Shown piece after piece: positions 11,369 through 24,900 of a stretch of 64,000 nucleotides of DNA. A program made the translations under genes and the position numbers. How positions within the stretch are numbered: position 1 is the stretch's first letter; every line of letters starts with the position of its first letter. Origin of the DNA: Ooceraea biroi (taxonomy: Eukaryota; Arthropoda; Insecta; Hymenoptera; Formicidae); contig NC_039517.1 of the NCBI RefSeq assembly GCF_003672135.1, positions 6,975,475 through 7,039,474 of the forward strand. The letters run 5' to 3'. The notes under the pieces were generated by a model, which saw only the letters and a program-made list of their open reading frames with translations, did no database searches and had not been told where the DNA came from.

Positions 11369-14300
11369 ATCGGCTACTGTCGCTATTAGAGAGCGTAGTT
11401 TCCTAGACTCCACTAGGCAAGGCAACGCAAGTAGTAGCGTCTCTGCGAGGTCGATCCAGCGGCGCTGTGCTTTATCGGACCGGGTAATCTCCCAGCTTGC
11501 GGGCTTTAATCTCGGCGAACTTTAAACATCGAGCTGGAACACGTAAACTATCGCGCGCGAGGACGCGCGCAGTATACCCGGGGGAATTTTCGACGGACGG
11601 CCAGAATAATCTCCGCGTGGATGTAAGGACGTAACGGCGCGCGAAATGTGGGTTTCCATCTCAGCGCAAAGTACATTGCACGTACGCATGAAAAACCGGA
11701 CGGATATATTAATACCTATATCCTCTGGAATAATCGTGCAGGTAGAGCCGATATTTCAACGTCGCGCTCGCCTAACACGACGTCACGTTCCCCGATATTG
11801 AGATACAGCAGTATGGCGATCGTATTCGGATACGGTATTCCGAGGAGCGCTTTACGTAACGCGCCGCGGAAGAGTCCGTCATGGAATCCGTTTTTCCGCG
11901 CACGGACCGCGTCTGAGAGGACGAGGAGAACGAGGAGTGCCGAAGTCGTAAGAAACCGGCGCCATTTTCTCCCTCTGCCTCCCTACCTGCGTCCCCTCTT
12001 CCCTTCCCTTGCGCTTTTCTTTCTTTCTCTCTTCCTCCACCGAGCGAGGTGCAGGTTGCCCGCTTCTACGTTCCGCTCGGACGACACGAACACGCCGAGC
12101 GGCTTCGCGACTCGTCGTACGGTTACCAACGCGCGGTTTTACAGTTACGGTTGTTAGGGGAGCCGACACGTTGCACCGATCGGCCGCCTCTTCCAAGCAG
12201 AAGAAGAAGCGGACGACATGTCGCTCCTCCCTCCTCGAAGTAACTAACTGTATCCGGAAACCGACGTACGTCTGTCTTCGACTGTCTCCCATGTACCTTG
12301 ACGAATTCACACGGTTGCAAAAATACGCTGGTACGAGCCGCGCGTACTCGGACGTGGATGAAGGATGATTGCACGCGATCCGAATCATCAACTTGTCAGT
12401 CTGGCAGAACAGAATGAATAATCATCGATCTCTAAACGTTTCTGTTTGGTTTCCACAACGAGTCATTTTTGTTATTCACAAAACGCTAACGCTTGAAAGC
12501 AAAGTGAAGAAATAAAGTTAGCTGAGATTGAGAGAAAGATTGATGTACGTCGGCTTGTCATGCAAGGCCTCCATGAAGAGTACTCTTCCATTTCTTATAC
12601 ATAACGCGAGAATGCAGTAAACAGGAAACTGATAGCTCTTGATGGTCCGCGATGCCGAGCCGGAGAGAATCGAGTCGCTCGGCATCGCGATGCGCGTCTC
12701 CGTGAAATGCTCATTAAGAAAGGTTAAGAGTCGAGGAGAAACACCTGTTGAGTACGAAAGGACCAATCGGAGCACATACACCTCGGGTTTGCATCCCGCA
12801 AAAGAAATAGTATTAACGAGCCGAAGCCGCGCGGGAGGGAGGGGAACGGCGGCGAATCGCGCGAGCGTAATTAGAGAATGCTGTTATATAATTAAGCGGT
12901 TTAACAAGCCAAAGGAAACGAAATTTTTCTCTCGTCTCCATCGGGTATGCGAGACACGTCCCGGAAAGAGCGCAATCACTGCGAGAGGCGGTTTTATTCA
13001 AATGTCACATTTCAATATTACGCCGATAAACCGGTTGTAAAATCAGAGAAAATCTCAACCGCGGAAGTTCAGCGTGAATTTGATCAATTAGTGCTTTCAC
13101 CGCAGCTTCGATGAAACGATATCTTCTCGTTCGCCGCCTAAGAGATCCTTTTGCCGGAATTTTACTCTCGGGAGCGACTAGCCACGTGGAAAGGAGAGTT
13201 CTCACTGAATCCAGCCGAGAGAATCATCGTCCGTGGAATTCGGCTGTCCAGAACCGCTCTCGCGAGAGATCATCAAACGAGACCGACATGATCCGAGACA
13301 CAATGCTTTTTGCGAGATGATCGATTAGAAAGCGTAGAGAACGAGATATTTTCCGATTTATACTATATTTGTAGCACGGTTTTCAGTCCGAAAGAAGAAG
13401 AGGAAGGGATGAGGATTATCCTGCTCCTACTTCAAGCGTCGTGGATTAGAAATAAATTTCGCCGAGCGCGATCCCCCCCGCGGGAGAACGGCACGAGTAA
13501 AACCGTCGGGGTGAAAGTGAGGTGAAGGTGGAGCTGAAGAAGACGGGGAAAGAAGGTCATGTTTACGAGCGCCGAGAAAGACCCACCGGGTCCTTGACTC
13601 TGCCGTAATGGCCCTATGAGGTTCCCCTATAGGCCCTTAAGGCGGCTACAGCCATCGTCCAGATTCGAGATTGAAGTCGGCAAGCTTTAAGAATCCGTGG
13701 CCCGTGTTGTGCGTCGAGGACCGTGAAACGTTCCACGGTCGAGAGACGGCGGACACGTGGAGAGAGAATTTAAGGGTAGCGACCAGGGGGGAAACCAGAT
13801 GTCTCTCCGCCAAAGTGGCTGCACTCTACACCCGCGATTGCGTGTCATACGTAACGTAGAGTAACGGCGGAACGAATAGCGCAAAGGCATTGTTTTACAC
13901 GTGCGACTCGTGATGCTCGACTTGCAAAACTCGAATTAGAGGTCTCGGGAGCAAAGGGTAAGAATGCCGACGCTCTGGGTTACGATTATGTCGCACGTGT
14001 TTTATATTCTCTCGAGCTTCCACGGAGGAGTTGTATAGCGAATCGCGAAGTCGCGAGTTCTTAGGAGGAACGACGCTTATCCGCGTTTCCACTCGCGGAA
14101 AGATTTCCGACGCGATATAACGCTGCGGTGAAATCGTGCGGTGATTACGTCACCGTGACTTAACGCTTAAGCGATTAATTGCGACTTTCCACACATCGCC
14201 GTCGATTCGTCGTAATTCACAAAAATACATCTTTACCGGAAATTTCTCTCATTCTCTCCACCTCTCTTTCTGCCTCTGTATCTCTTGGTGTATTTCACGA

Positions 14301-15464
14301 TAATAATATGATCATTACTGATTTCGCTATTTTCAGAAGAAGCTCCAGTAAGTTATTCATACATTTCACCTGAATAGCGTTAACGAACGTGTTAATGGCC
14401 GTGATTGCGAGCAAATTTATTAAGCGCCGCGAATTACGACGGATTTATATACAGAGCGAAGACGAGAGCGGAAGGCTATCGGTTAACGTTAATTGAAAGC
14501 GGTCAGTGAATCTACTCGGCAAAGTGCCTCCGACTGCCAACTAAGAGGAAGCGAAAAGGATGGGCGAAATGGCTCTTAAAACGCGAGAGAAAGATCCATT
14601 AAGCGATCGGACAACACGAGGTCGGGATCCCGCGTTGAATAAAGATGACAAGCGATAAGAAACGGATGTCAGCCCGATTTTCTCGTCTCCCGCTCGTTGA
14701 TTACTCACGACTCTGCTACCGCGTGTCCGCGAATAGGAAGCGAACGATCGCGTTTAATAGAAACGCTGTTTAATAAGAAAACTAGACCCGTGCCCGTTCG
14801 CGAATCCACAACATGGCGAAACGCAATCGCGCGCGGCAAAATTGATCGACGGGTCAATATTCATCGCTACTCTCATTTCCCCGCGGAAGCATCGTGCTAA
14901 CGTCGTCCCGGCGAATGAAATGAATGAAAAAAAAAGAAGAAAAAAAGAGAGCGCCGCAAAACGTTTGGCGTGTCAATTTACCTGACACACATCCTCTCCT
15001 CTCTCCATCGAGTGAGGAAAAAAGTATTATCGCTCGCAATAAATTAATAACCGATGGACGGCGGCTGTTTTAATTTCCACTCACGGAAATGCTTTAACGC
15101 CGTTAGTTGGATTAACTCGCGCTGCAACCCGCGCGCGCGATTATATTTAGAAAACATTGCTCGTCGCGAGATCGCGAGAAACATGAAAAGCGTCCACCAA
15201 TATCAACGTGATCAACTTTTATAATCTCTCGAGCTAACGAGGAACTTCGAGAAAACGAAAAAGTCGAGGCAGAGATATCGTTCTCTCCCAATGACTCGAT
15301 ATTCGACCAGGTGTTGCAAAAAAAGTGATCAATAATGCCACCGCGAGTACATGCGAAAGGGTTGTACACCGCAAAGGATTGGAAAACGATCTCGCGGATC
15401 TCAATGAGAGAAAGAGAAACGAAGTGAATGAGCGAATGAATGAATGAACGAAATTGTTACTTAC
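11369..15464. other. Unique DNA between array 1 and the His-rich exon
   Basis: CpG-rich at about 11370-12250, mixed thereafter. Open frames of up to about 170 codons around 11650-12390 overlap on both strands, are dominated by Arg/Ser and show no domain or splice pattern, so I do not call them genes. If the exon at 15465-15660 belongs to a minus-strand gene, this stretch is its downstream intron; I found no further exon here. Confidence 0.4.
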
Positions 15465-15660
15465 CCTAACTGGAGCGCGGAACAAGTTGGGCGTAACTGC
15501 GGAGACATGCACGTTGGAGTGGTGATGATGCACATGATTATGATGATGATGGTGATGGTGTCTCGTATCAGGACCGCCTCCCGCAGCCGCCTGCTCCGCC
15601 TGGACCGACATCGCCGCGCGGGCCTGACGCTCTCGCTCTCGAAGTCGGTCCCGTTCCACG
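15465..15660 (-). CDS. Internal coding exon, Arg/Glu-rich then His-rich (gene not identified)
   Basis: The minus-strand exon has complete splice signals: TACTAAT branch point, TTGCAG acceptor at 15661-15663 and GTAAGT donor at 15459-15464. It is 196 nt: one base completing an upstream codon, then 65 codons ending in phase 0. Residues 1-16 are basic and acidic (ERDRLRERERQARAA). Residues 17-33 are Ala/Gly-rich, starting MSVQAEQAAAGGG. Residues 34-51 form a His cluster with runs of seven and four His. The rest ends TPNLFRAPVR. The internal ATG (MSVQ) could be the start if the upstream exon is non-coding. RE-repeat next to His-rich composition recalls atrophin/RERE and AUTS2/fibrosin-type nuclear proteins, but I cannot align it to either, and low-complexity sequence misleads. 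The exon lies between two satellite arrays. Confidence 0.65.
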
Positions 15661-15685
15661 CTGCAATACCAAAATTGTTCAATTC

Positions 15686-15692
15686 ATTAGTA
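15686..15692 (-). promoter_or_regulatory. Splice branch point of the His-rich exon
   Basis: TACTAAT on the minus strand, 23-29 nt upstream of the TTGCAG acceptor. This matches the metazoan branch-point consensus at the expected distance and is a main reason for accepting the exon. Confidence 0.6.
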
Positions 15693-18600
15693 CTCATGCG
15701 TTCATGTCAAATGAGAATGAGTTTGTTCCGACATGATGAACATTAATTCTAAAACCGATTTCCATTTCCATCGTTATTTTTCGTACGCATTTCGCAACGC
15801 ATTCCAAAGTTTAGCAGCGATGCATTTCTGAACGACATTATTTATGCATGAGAAATTGTTCACGAAATGTATCGCGCTTAAAGTCTTGGTGCGTCTTGGC
15901 AAGCATGAGGATTCGCGTTGACTTCATATGGAAAATCGGATAAAAAATTTGCTTTGCGGTTTTAAGAGCGCAAGTACCGGCAAACAGATAAAGAATTTGA
16001 TTTCAGTTAATCGCTGTAATCGAATGCACTCGGAGCTTCGAGAGCTGCAAGTTCATTTATTAATCGTTGCAAATCCAGCTCGACACGTAACGGAGTACAG
16101 CAAGTTATTTAAATCAAGTTTTACTGTTTTAGATCGAATGCTTTTTTATCACCGAAATTTGCGGGAATTTTGCGAAACGAGATCGCCGAAATTATCATCC
16201 ATTAATTACGAACTGTCAGTCGCAATTATCGGTGTACTGGCATTGCCTTTATCCGTCGACGGTATTATACACGGAGATGGAATTTCGTTGCTTATATGAC
16301 GCAGCGCCAGGAATAACTCGCAACGGTTTAGGAAGTACCAAGAGAAGTACCGAGGAACGCAGAGCCGAGGCAAGGCGAGGACGAAGAAACGGACGGAAGG
16401 GATTCGTGACGAGGCATAGCGAGGGCAGCTGGCGCAAACACCTGTTTAGTCACATTTCCGGTGACGCCGATGTGTTACGTGCGGAGGAAAAGATATTACT
16501 CCTAGGATTTTGTAACTACCATTTTGCTCATCAATGACGAAGAGGCGGTTGTAACACAGCAGTTACAACTACCACGTTTAATATCCAGCGATCTCAAAGC
16601 ACCAAGATACACTCAGGAATCTACGGATCTACGGAGACGTGACTTCCGAGTGAAACGATCTTTCGTATTAACGAAACTTATATAAAGAATAAAATGTATA
16701 TTATATTGCTCTGACTATTATCTGCGTTGCATTATTTCAAACGTACACCTCCACCATTTTCGATATTAATAACTAAACATTTTACAAAACTATTTTGATA
16801 GACCATTCTTTTTATTATGGAGACTTCCAGAAATACCGCGCGTACAGCTGCCTAGCTGCTTTTTGTGTTTCAACTGGCAGCATGTAACGCAATCAAAATG
16901 GCGAGTACGGGGCGAAGAGCGCTTTAAATAGACGGTTGAAGGTCGGTACCGTTTTCCTGCTCGTTGTGTGCGTTATCTGACACACGTCGGACGTCAAGGC
17001 GATGCTAATGTCACACGCCGTGATATACATCCACTTACGGTCATTGCAGAATTTTTCCGAATGCATTAACATAATGTGCGCGCGGGGCGAGCGAGCTCGC
17101 GAGCCCGTTCGGGGAGCGTGTGAGGAAACGCTCGGAACACGTTCCTAATCGAGATATAAGGACTTTCCTCCACGTAACGCGCGTGCTATCACAGGCGTGC
17201 GATCGAAAAGTATTTTTTTTAACACGTGCGAGACGTCCCTCGCACGCAGGAAACGCCGACACTATATACGTGCCTTCGAACGAGGGATCGGAATGGCGGT
17301 GCATCGAGCGCGAAAGGTCGCGAGCTCTAAGCGATAAATAAATAAATTGCTGAACGGGTTGCCAAGTCTCGGCGGACGTGAAGAAACGTGGAGATCCGCA
17401 ATAAAACAATTATCCACGAGCGCTCGCGTGCCGCATTTACACCCTTACACCCTTTTTTCACGCCTTCGGAGAAACATGCACGAGCCGTCCGTTCTAGTCG
17501 CTCGTTAATGCCACGCGCACGTCTCTTATCCCCATTATCTCCCAAGAAAATTTCCGAGGAGAGAGCTCGAGTGCGCCACGAAGAGTTTGCCATTTTCGGA
17601 AACACTTGTCAGGTGCGGAGTAACGATAATCTCTCGCGCTCGATTCCTCCGCGAGAACCTTCGCGGCTTAGATAGCAAAGTTCGCCTCTTCTAAAAAGCG
17701 AACACGTAGTCGCGCGATACTTTCTCGATCGTTCAAGCGCGCCAAGCGAAGGGGGGACATGCATGCCGATGAACGTACGGCATGCATTGTCATGCAAATT
17801 AAAAGCGCCGGCAGTAATCGGCCACGATCTTTTAATTGCGAAGACGAATGCTGTCGATCTACGCTACGGATCGCGTTTAAGTCGTTCGCTTCGAATTATA
17901 ATTCCCATCTCCGCGAAAAGGATCGCGCGTGGACTTTCGTTTTTACCACATCCGACAGATGATGCCCGCTTGGCCGATATTCGGCGTTATTGTCACCGCT
18001 GCTTGTTGCTACGAAACAATCTGTTTCCGGCTGTTGAAAGAAAAATTTTGAGAGACTGACGCACGTCATGCACGTCGAGCAAGAGAAACGTCCTTTGAAA
18101 AGAAGAAACCTGCACACGGAAGACTGAGAGAGGCACACGCACGCACACAATTAGAACGGCAGAGCGTCGCGACCGGGCTCCTTTCCGCGCCGTGACGTAT
18201 TTCCCTCTTATTAATTCAAAGCTGCTTATTATTCGCGACGGCAAGAAATATCCGTCGGAAAGTTTAATCGCGTCCCTCCTCGTGCAGGTAAGCGACTCGG
18301 CAATTTCTCGAGACTCGCGGCGTAATCGCGAGCCAAGTTAAGAACGACTCTATTTTGTGCCCGAGTTGTGCGCGCGCTTGTTGTTCCACTATTGGTACGT
18401 TTATCCCATCGCCGTTGGGATACACGGGAGCCCTTTTCGCACACGTGCATCTGCACACACTTACACACACGTACATTCAGATTGCACGTTAGTTTTCCGG
18501 GGGTCTTGGAATCGCGTTTACTCGCGTCGCGCACGTGATACTTTCTCGATCGATACCAACCGACGTCGTCCTCCTCTCTGCGTGTCGTCGAGCTCCTTTT

Positions 18601-19714
18601 CTTTCTTTCTTTCGCCGCGTCGCTTCATGCTTCGCTAAATCAGCTAGAAAGTATACTCTTAACTAAGTCGACGTCAGAAAAACCGACCGCGCCGACTTCG
18701 CTCGCCACCGCTAATCGGCGCTTCGCGACGCTCCGGAAACAAGGGCGCGAGACGAATGCAAATGAACCCGACGAGCGGGTAAATTTCTCCTCGAGATTAA
18801 GGCGATTGCATACAATTACGCCGCGCGTTTCTAACAAACGTCTCACGCGTGTTACCCTCCCGCTAACGTGCGCGCGAAATTCCCGACTTAGCGATTGTCA
18901 ACTCTCGATTACAATGGATTAATTCGAAAGAGCCGACGCTTCGACCCGGGATAATTCTCTTTGACTTTTTTCTCCTCTCTCCCTTCTCCGAATCGAACTA
19001 AATTTGCACAGAGGCACGCGAGAGGCACCGAGCGTCTCTCTATTCCGGATTCGCGCGAGGAAGTAAAACTCCAAGTTAACGCTCCGTTCGGCTCGGCTTT
19101 ATTGAATATCTGGGACACCGTCACACAGAACGGTCGAAGTTCATCGAACTAACGAACTCGGACCGCTCGACAAACGGCGTCGTTTTCCCTCTGCTCGTCC
19201 GCTCGCACCCGATCGAAACCCGGATGGTTCCGCGCGAGAAACGGGTCGGACAGTTTCCAAAAATGTTCGATTAACAGTCCGCTACAATCAACTGTCGACG
19301 GTGGCGCGTCCGTCTATGGAGAGCCGCGTATCGGAATCACCGGAGTCCGCTCGCACAATGAAACCGCTTGCCTGCCTTTTCGAATTCGTCGTTCGCTATT
19401 TTCCGTATCGATTTTTTTCGCACGCGATTCACCAGTACTCGTGCACACCACGAGGGTGTTAATCACAGCTCGAGAATGAACTCCCTCTTGCGCGCGCCGA
19501 TTGCGACATGTTGTCTGATCAATTTATTCATCTCCATTCGCGATTCTCTAAAAATGCAACAACCAAATGGATGCAGAGTTCGCTGCTGGTCCAAAAATAT
19601 TTGTCCTGAAATTTTGACATCGTATCATATCGTCGTAAATAATAAATTAGGAAAAGAAGCATTTACTCCGGAAATATCTCATTTTCATGTATTCCATTCG
19701 CTTTATAAAGACAT
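15693..19714. other. Intron-like or unique DNA between the exon and array 2
   Basis: Alternating AT-rich and CpG-rich segments with no repeat that I can see. Short open frames occur on both strands without domains. Under the minus-strand gene model this is the 3' part of the upstream intron. A plus-strand open frame that starts at 19368 runs into the satellite array and is therefore not credible as a gene. Confidence 0.45.
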
Positions 19715-21909
19715 CCCGAGTCGAAATTTTAGTTCTACATTGAACCTCGAATTCTTCATTTGAGGCGTTATTCAGCGTCTATTTAGCTACTACTTTAACA
19801 CTAAAATATGTCCGAAATTTCCTTTTTTGTCGCTAGAGCGTCAAAGCAGGTTACGATCAAGATTATAGCCGAATGTTGCAGGGTCAAAATAGCATCTTAA
19901 CATCTGTTTGTAGGAGTTTGAGTTTCAATGTAAGAGTTCTAGGTTCTATTTTCCTAAAAGTAGATTCGTACGACTGCTAAAAGCATTAAAGTAGGCGCAA
20001 AATTTTGACTCGGGTAATAGATCGAAATATCCCGAGTCGAAATTTTAGTTCTACATTGAACCTCGAATTCTTCATTTGAGGCGTTATTCAGCGTCTATTT
20101 AGCTACTACTTTAACACTAAAATATGTCCGAAATTTCCTTTTTTGTCGCTAGAGCGTCAAAGCAGGTTACGATCAAGATTATAGCCGAATGTTGCAGGGT
20201 CAAAATAGCATCTTAACATCTGTTTGTAGGAGTTTGAGTTTCAATGTAAGAGTTCTAGGTTCTATTTTCCTAAAAGTAGGTTCGTACGACCACTAAAAGC
20301 ATTAAAGTAGGCGCAAAATTTCGACTCGGGTAATAGATCGAAATATCCCGAGTCGAAATTTTAGTTCTACATTGAACCTCGAATTCTTCATTTGAGGCGT
20401 TATTCAGCGTCTATTTAGCTACTACTTTAACACTAAAATATGTGCGAAATTTCCTTTTTTGTCGCTAGAGCGTCAAAGCAGGTTACGATCAAGATTATAG
20501 CCGAATGTTGCAGGGTCAAAATAGCATCTTAACATCTGTTTGTAGGAGTTTGAGTTTCAATGTAAGAGTTCTAGGTTCTATTTTCCTAAAAGTAGATTCG
20601 TACGACTGCTAAAAGCATTAAAGTAGGCGCAAAATTTTGACTCGGGTAATAGATCGAAATATCCCGAGTCGAAATTTTAGTTCTACATTGAACCTCGAAT
20701 TCTTCATTTGAGGCGTTATTCAGCGTCTATTTAGCTACTACTTTAACACTAAAATATGTGCGAAATTTCCTTTTTTGCCGCTAGAGCGTCAAAGCAGGTT
20801 ACGATCAAGATTATAGCCGAATGTTGCAGGGTCAAAATAGCATCTTAACATCTGTTTGTAGGAGTTTGAGTTTCAATGTAAGAGTTCTAGGTTCTATTTT
20901 CCTAAAAGTAGGTTCGTACGACCACTAAAAGCATTAAAGTAGGCGCAAAATTTCGACTCGGGTAATAGATCGAAATATCCCGAGTCGAAATTTTAGTTCT
21001 ACATTGAACCTCGAATTCTTCATTTGAGGCGTTATTCAGCGTCTATTTAGCTACTACTTTAACACTAAAATATGTCCGAAATTCCTTTTTTGCCGTTAGA
21101 GCGTCAAAGCAGGTTACGATCAAGATTATAGCCGAATGTTGCAGGGTCAAAATAGCATCTTAACATCTGTTTGTAGGAGTTTGAGTTTCAATGTAAGAGT
21201 TCTAGGTTCTATTTTCCTAAAAGTAGATTCGTACGACTGCTAAAAGCATTAAAGTAGGCGCAAAATTTTGACTCGGGTAATAGATCGAAATATCCCGAGT
21301 CGAAATTTTAGTTCTACATTGAACCTCGAATTCTTCATTTGAGGCGTTATTCAGCGTCTATTTAGCTACTACTTTAACACTAAAATATGTGCGAAATTTC
21401 CTTTTTTGCCGCTAGAGCGTCAAAGCAGGTTACGATCAAGATTATAGCCGAATGTTGCAGGGTCAAAATAGCATCTTAACATCTGTTTGTAGGAGTTTGA
21501 GTTTCAATGTAAGAGTTCTAGGTTCTATTTTCCTAAAAGTAGATTCGTACGACTGCTAAAAGCATTAAAGTAGGCGCAAAATTTTGACTCGGGTAATAGA
21601 TCGAAATATCCCGAGTCGAAATTTTAGTTCTACATTGAACCTCGAATTCTTCATTTGAGGCGTTATTCAGCGTCTATTTAGCTACTACTTTAACACTAAA
21701 ATATGTCCGAAATTGCCTTTTTTGCCGTTAGAGCGTCAAAGCAGGTTACGATCAAGATTATAGCCGAATGTTGCAGGGTGAAAATAGCATCTTAACATCT
21801 GTTTGTAGGAGTTTGAGTTTCAATGTAAGAGTTCTAGGTTCTATTTTCCTAAAAGTAGATTCGTACGACTACTAAAAGCATTAAAGTAGGCGCAAAATTT
21901 CGACTCGGG
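19715..21909. repeat. Tandem array 2: seven copies of the same 316-bp unit
   Basis: CGAGTCG starts fall at 19717, 20033, 20349, 20665, 20981, 21296 and 21612, in the same orientation as array 1. The array starts at CCCGAGTCG and ends at the inverted CGACTCGGG. All seven units carry TTAGCTACTAC where array 1 units 1-7 carry TTAGTTACTAC. Units 1-4 alternate between a type with AGATTCGTACGACTGCT and TTTTGACTCGGG and a type with AGGTTCGTACGACCACT and TTTCGACTCGGG, so the repeat is organised as dimers of 632 bp. Flanks (AAGAC left, AAGTA right, outside an AT at each end) give no convincing target duplication. There is no open frame. Confidence 0.92.
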
Positions 21910-24900
21910 ATAAGTAGTCTTTTGAAGCGGATAAAATTGTGCGCTACATTTATCATCGTATCACGATGATTCGTTATTTTTACTACAAGCGTGCAAGGGT
22001 GTGCGTAAGCATTCCGAGTTTTATTATACGCGATTAATGTAGCCTTAAATGCCAGCGATTTTCCATGCTTTCAATTCGCGACCGGCGCGGCGGTGCGTCG
22101 CAATCGATTTAATCCTCCGAGGATTAATTCGCGCCTCTTTCTCGAGTAGCGACGTAGTAGCGGCCGAATTAGCCGATATTTTTTCAATATCGGGATAGCG
22201 TGGGTGCCTCGAGGTGGATTTTTCTCGTCGGGCAAGCATTTAGCGACGGCGTCCCGGTCCGCTCCCGAGGCGGAATATTGCCATGGTAGATAATTAATTC
22301 GCGTTAATCGCGGCCCATTTGAAATGGTAATGAGAAAGGGATGATTTAAAGCGGCCCTCGCCAGCTGCGATTCGCAATTCGCCGATAAGGAGAGAGAGGG
22401 AGATACGTAAAAGCCAGAGAGGCAAAGAGAGAAGCAGAGATAAAGAGACTATAACGTTGCTCTGAAACAAAACTCTCCAGGGAAAACAAAATGTGCAATA
22501 ATTGGTCATTACGTATAAATACACGTTCATATTACATGAATGCTTAAAAAAATGATAAAATAACACCGAATGCGTTTATACGATACAATGACAATCTGAT
22601 TACTTTATAAGTAAAGAAATAAAAATCCTGTTGGCGAGAGAGAATAATGTGCAATGTTCGAGCCCGTAAACTGAGACGAAAGTAACGCGCAGGGGGAAAA
22701 GGGAGAATAAACGGTGATTAAACGAACAAAACACAGATCGAGAATCCACGTTGATCTGCCTTAACCACGCGCTTCTTCCTCGCCGACCCGTTCGACATCT
22801 ATTACTCCGAGTTTCTAATCCGTCTCGATCCATCACGTCTTGGCTTTAAATCCCGGATTACACGTAATAGAGAGGCCGCGGCTATCGCCATTTTCATCGG
22901 CGGATGCCGCGATTCGCTTCCGCTCGACGCAATTTTATCGGCCGTTGTCGCGGTCGGAAATATCTCGACATCGTTATGCTGCTCTTGTAACGGTAACGCA
23001 AGTTGCTCTTACTTATATCGGGAAATTACATAATTTCTCAAATCTTTCCTTTTCTGTCCCTTCTCTTACGTTAATTTTGTTGATGTCATTTTTCTTACGT
23101 GCTTTCTCCTGCGGATGTGCATTTGTACAAATAGCATGACGGGTGCATAAACCAGAATATCTTTCTCGAAGTACGAGAGAGTCAACGTCGCATTCGATGC
23201 TGTTATTCCGATATTTTACATCCACGATCTTCCGTCCTTTCCCTTCTGACCTGTTTTCACGGAATCCCACGGTGACGGAGAGTGCAACGGGGAAAGGAAA
23301 CTACCGTCAGGAGAATCACTAGTGGTGCTTCAAGCGGATAAAAACGTTTTCAGCGCTCCTTATCCGACTCGCGAGCAAGTCGATTTATGTCGTCGGTCCG
23401 TAAAACCGTCATCGCTCCCAGGCCGTTCGGGTGACCAAAGAATATCCTCTCTTTCTCTCTCCCTCCTGCTGCCGGTCCTTTTCAATTGCGCGATAAAGGA
23501 TTATTGCGTTATCGACCCCACCCGCCACGGAAGGATCGTCTTCTCGACCAGCCAATAAAACACTGTGGCCATGTTTTACGAGGGACATCAAGCGCGTTGC
23601 TTGGCTCTTTCCGCTAGGCTCGCTACTTTGTAAACGTCAGACGAGCTCGTATAACCGCGAGCCCATACAAGCACCTTCGATGTAATTTCGTCGTCGTGAT
23701 TTAATTTCTCGCAAACGCGACAAATAATTCGATCACCAAAAATAATCGGATAAACATGATGACGTTGAAAATAGTCGCCAACGTCAAAATCGATCTGAAT
23801 CCTCCCTTGATCCACGCCAAGTTTCTCGAACGAACGATGTTCGCTTTCTCGAACGTCTTCCAAGTTATTTTTGTAAAATAAAATAATAGTAATGTAATAA
23901 TAAAGAGAATATAAAAGCATTGAGAGAGAAATAAACGTTGAAAATGTGGCACGCGATAATTGCACGCCGATGACGATGCAGGCAATCTTGTTTTCATGCG
24001 ATGTACAGTGCGGTGAAAATGGAGTTCGCTAAGGAGAGTCGGTTACGACACTTCGGCGTGACGAAACGTACGACGCTTCCATGGAGAGAGAGAGGAACTC
24101 GATACGGTCGCACGCGCCGACGTCAGCGTTCGAATGTCAAATAAACGTGACGATTTAATGCGTAATCATTTTTCCTATGGTGATAGAGAGAGGAGAAGCA
24201 GGAGGGAAAGAAGGGCAGCGCGAGAGGAAGTAGCCGATTTTACTCGGGCCCGTTACGTCAACTTGACTCGCGACTCGCCCGTGATACTGCAACGATGCGA
24301 TACGACACGCGTGAAAGAACAACGTACGTGGATAGCTCTCTCGTTTCTCTCGCGAGATCTCACATCGGATCATACGTGAACTCACGGCACGACTTCTTGT
24401 GTCTTCAGCAAAATCAAGTCTGACAAGTCTAACAAAGTAATAAAGAGCCACTCGTCTCCTTTTTCGTTTCTTTCTCTCTCACACACACGTGTTCTTCAAA
24501 GAACCCGTGCGAGCGAATACGCGTGAGAGTCCGCACGGCACGCTTACAGCTCGCACATGTGCACGCACGGTGCTCAAGTGTGATCGTACGTGTAGCGAAT
24601 TCGACGTGGCGGACTTCGTTAACCACTCGACGAGCGCTGAGAAGAGAGGGGACGAGCGTTCCGGTTAACGCGAACTAGGACTGACGACGACGTCCGTTTA
24701 AGACCGCGAGCGTCGTCGTCGTCGAGAAACGCGTGTCGCTCACAGTTAAAATAGCGAATGAACAACGGGACGCTAAATAGCTCGGTACCCGAAGCTTCGC
24801 TCGGCATCCTCGGAGTCGATTCGAATTTGGTAAAAATTTCATGGCGCATCAAAGTGCTGTCCACGCGTCAACAACGTCCCGATAATTAGCATACGGAATT

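Noticed and set aside
11648..12391. Overlapping 169-170-codon open frames on opposite strands
   Set aside because: Arg/Ser-biased, same DNA open on both strands, no domain, no splice signals and no homology that I recognise; CpG composition explains them.
15465..15660. Assigning the exon to atrophin/RERE or AUTS2
   Set aside because: Only compositional similarity (RE repeats, His cluster); no alignable conserved block, so no gene symbol is given.
19368..19763. 131-codon open frame running into array 2
   Set aside because: Its end lies inside satellite DNA and it has no recognised motif.
8852..21909. CRISPR-like or gene-cluster interpretation of the regular repeats
   Set aside because: The 300-bp repeats with 16-bp identical spacers and inverted termini fit a transposon-derived satellite, not a CRISPR array.
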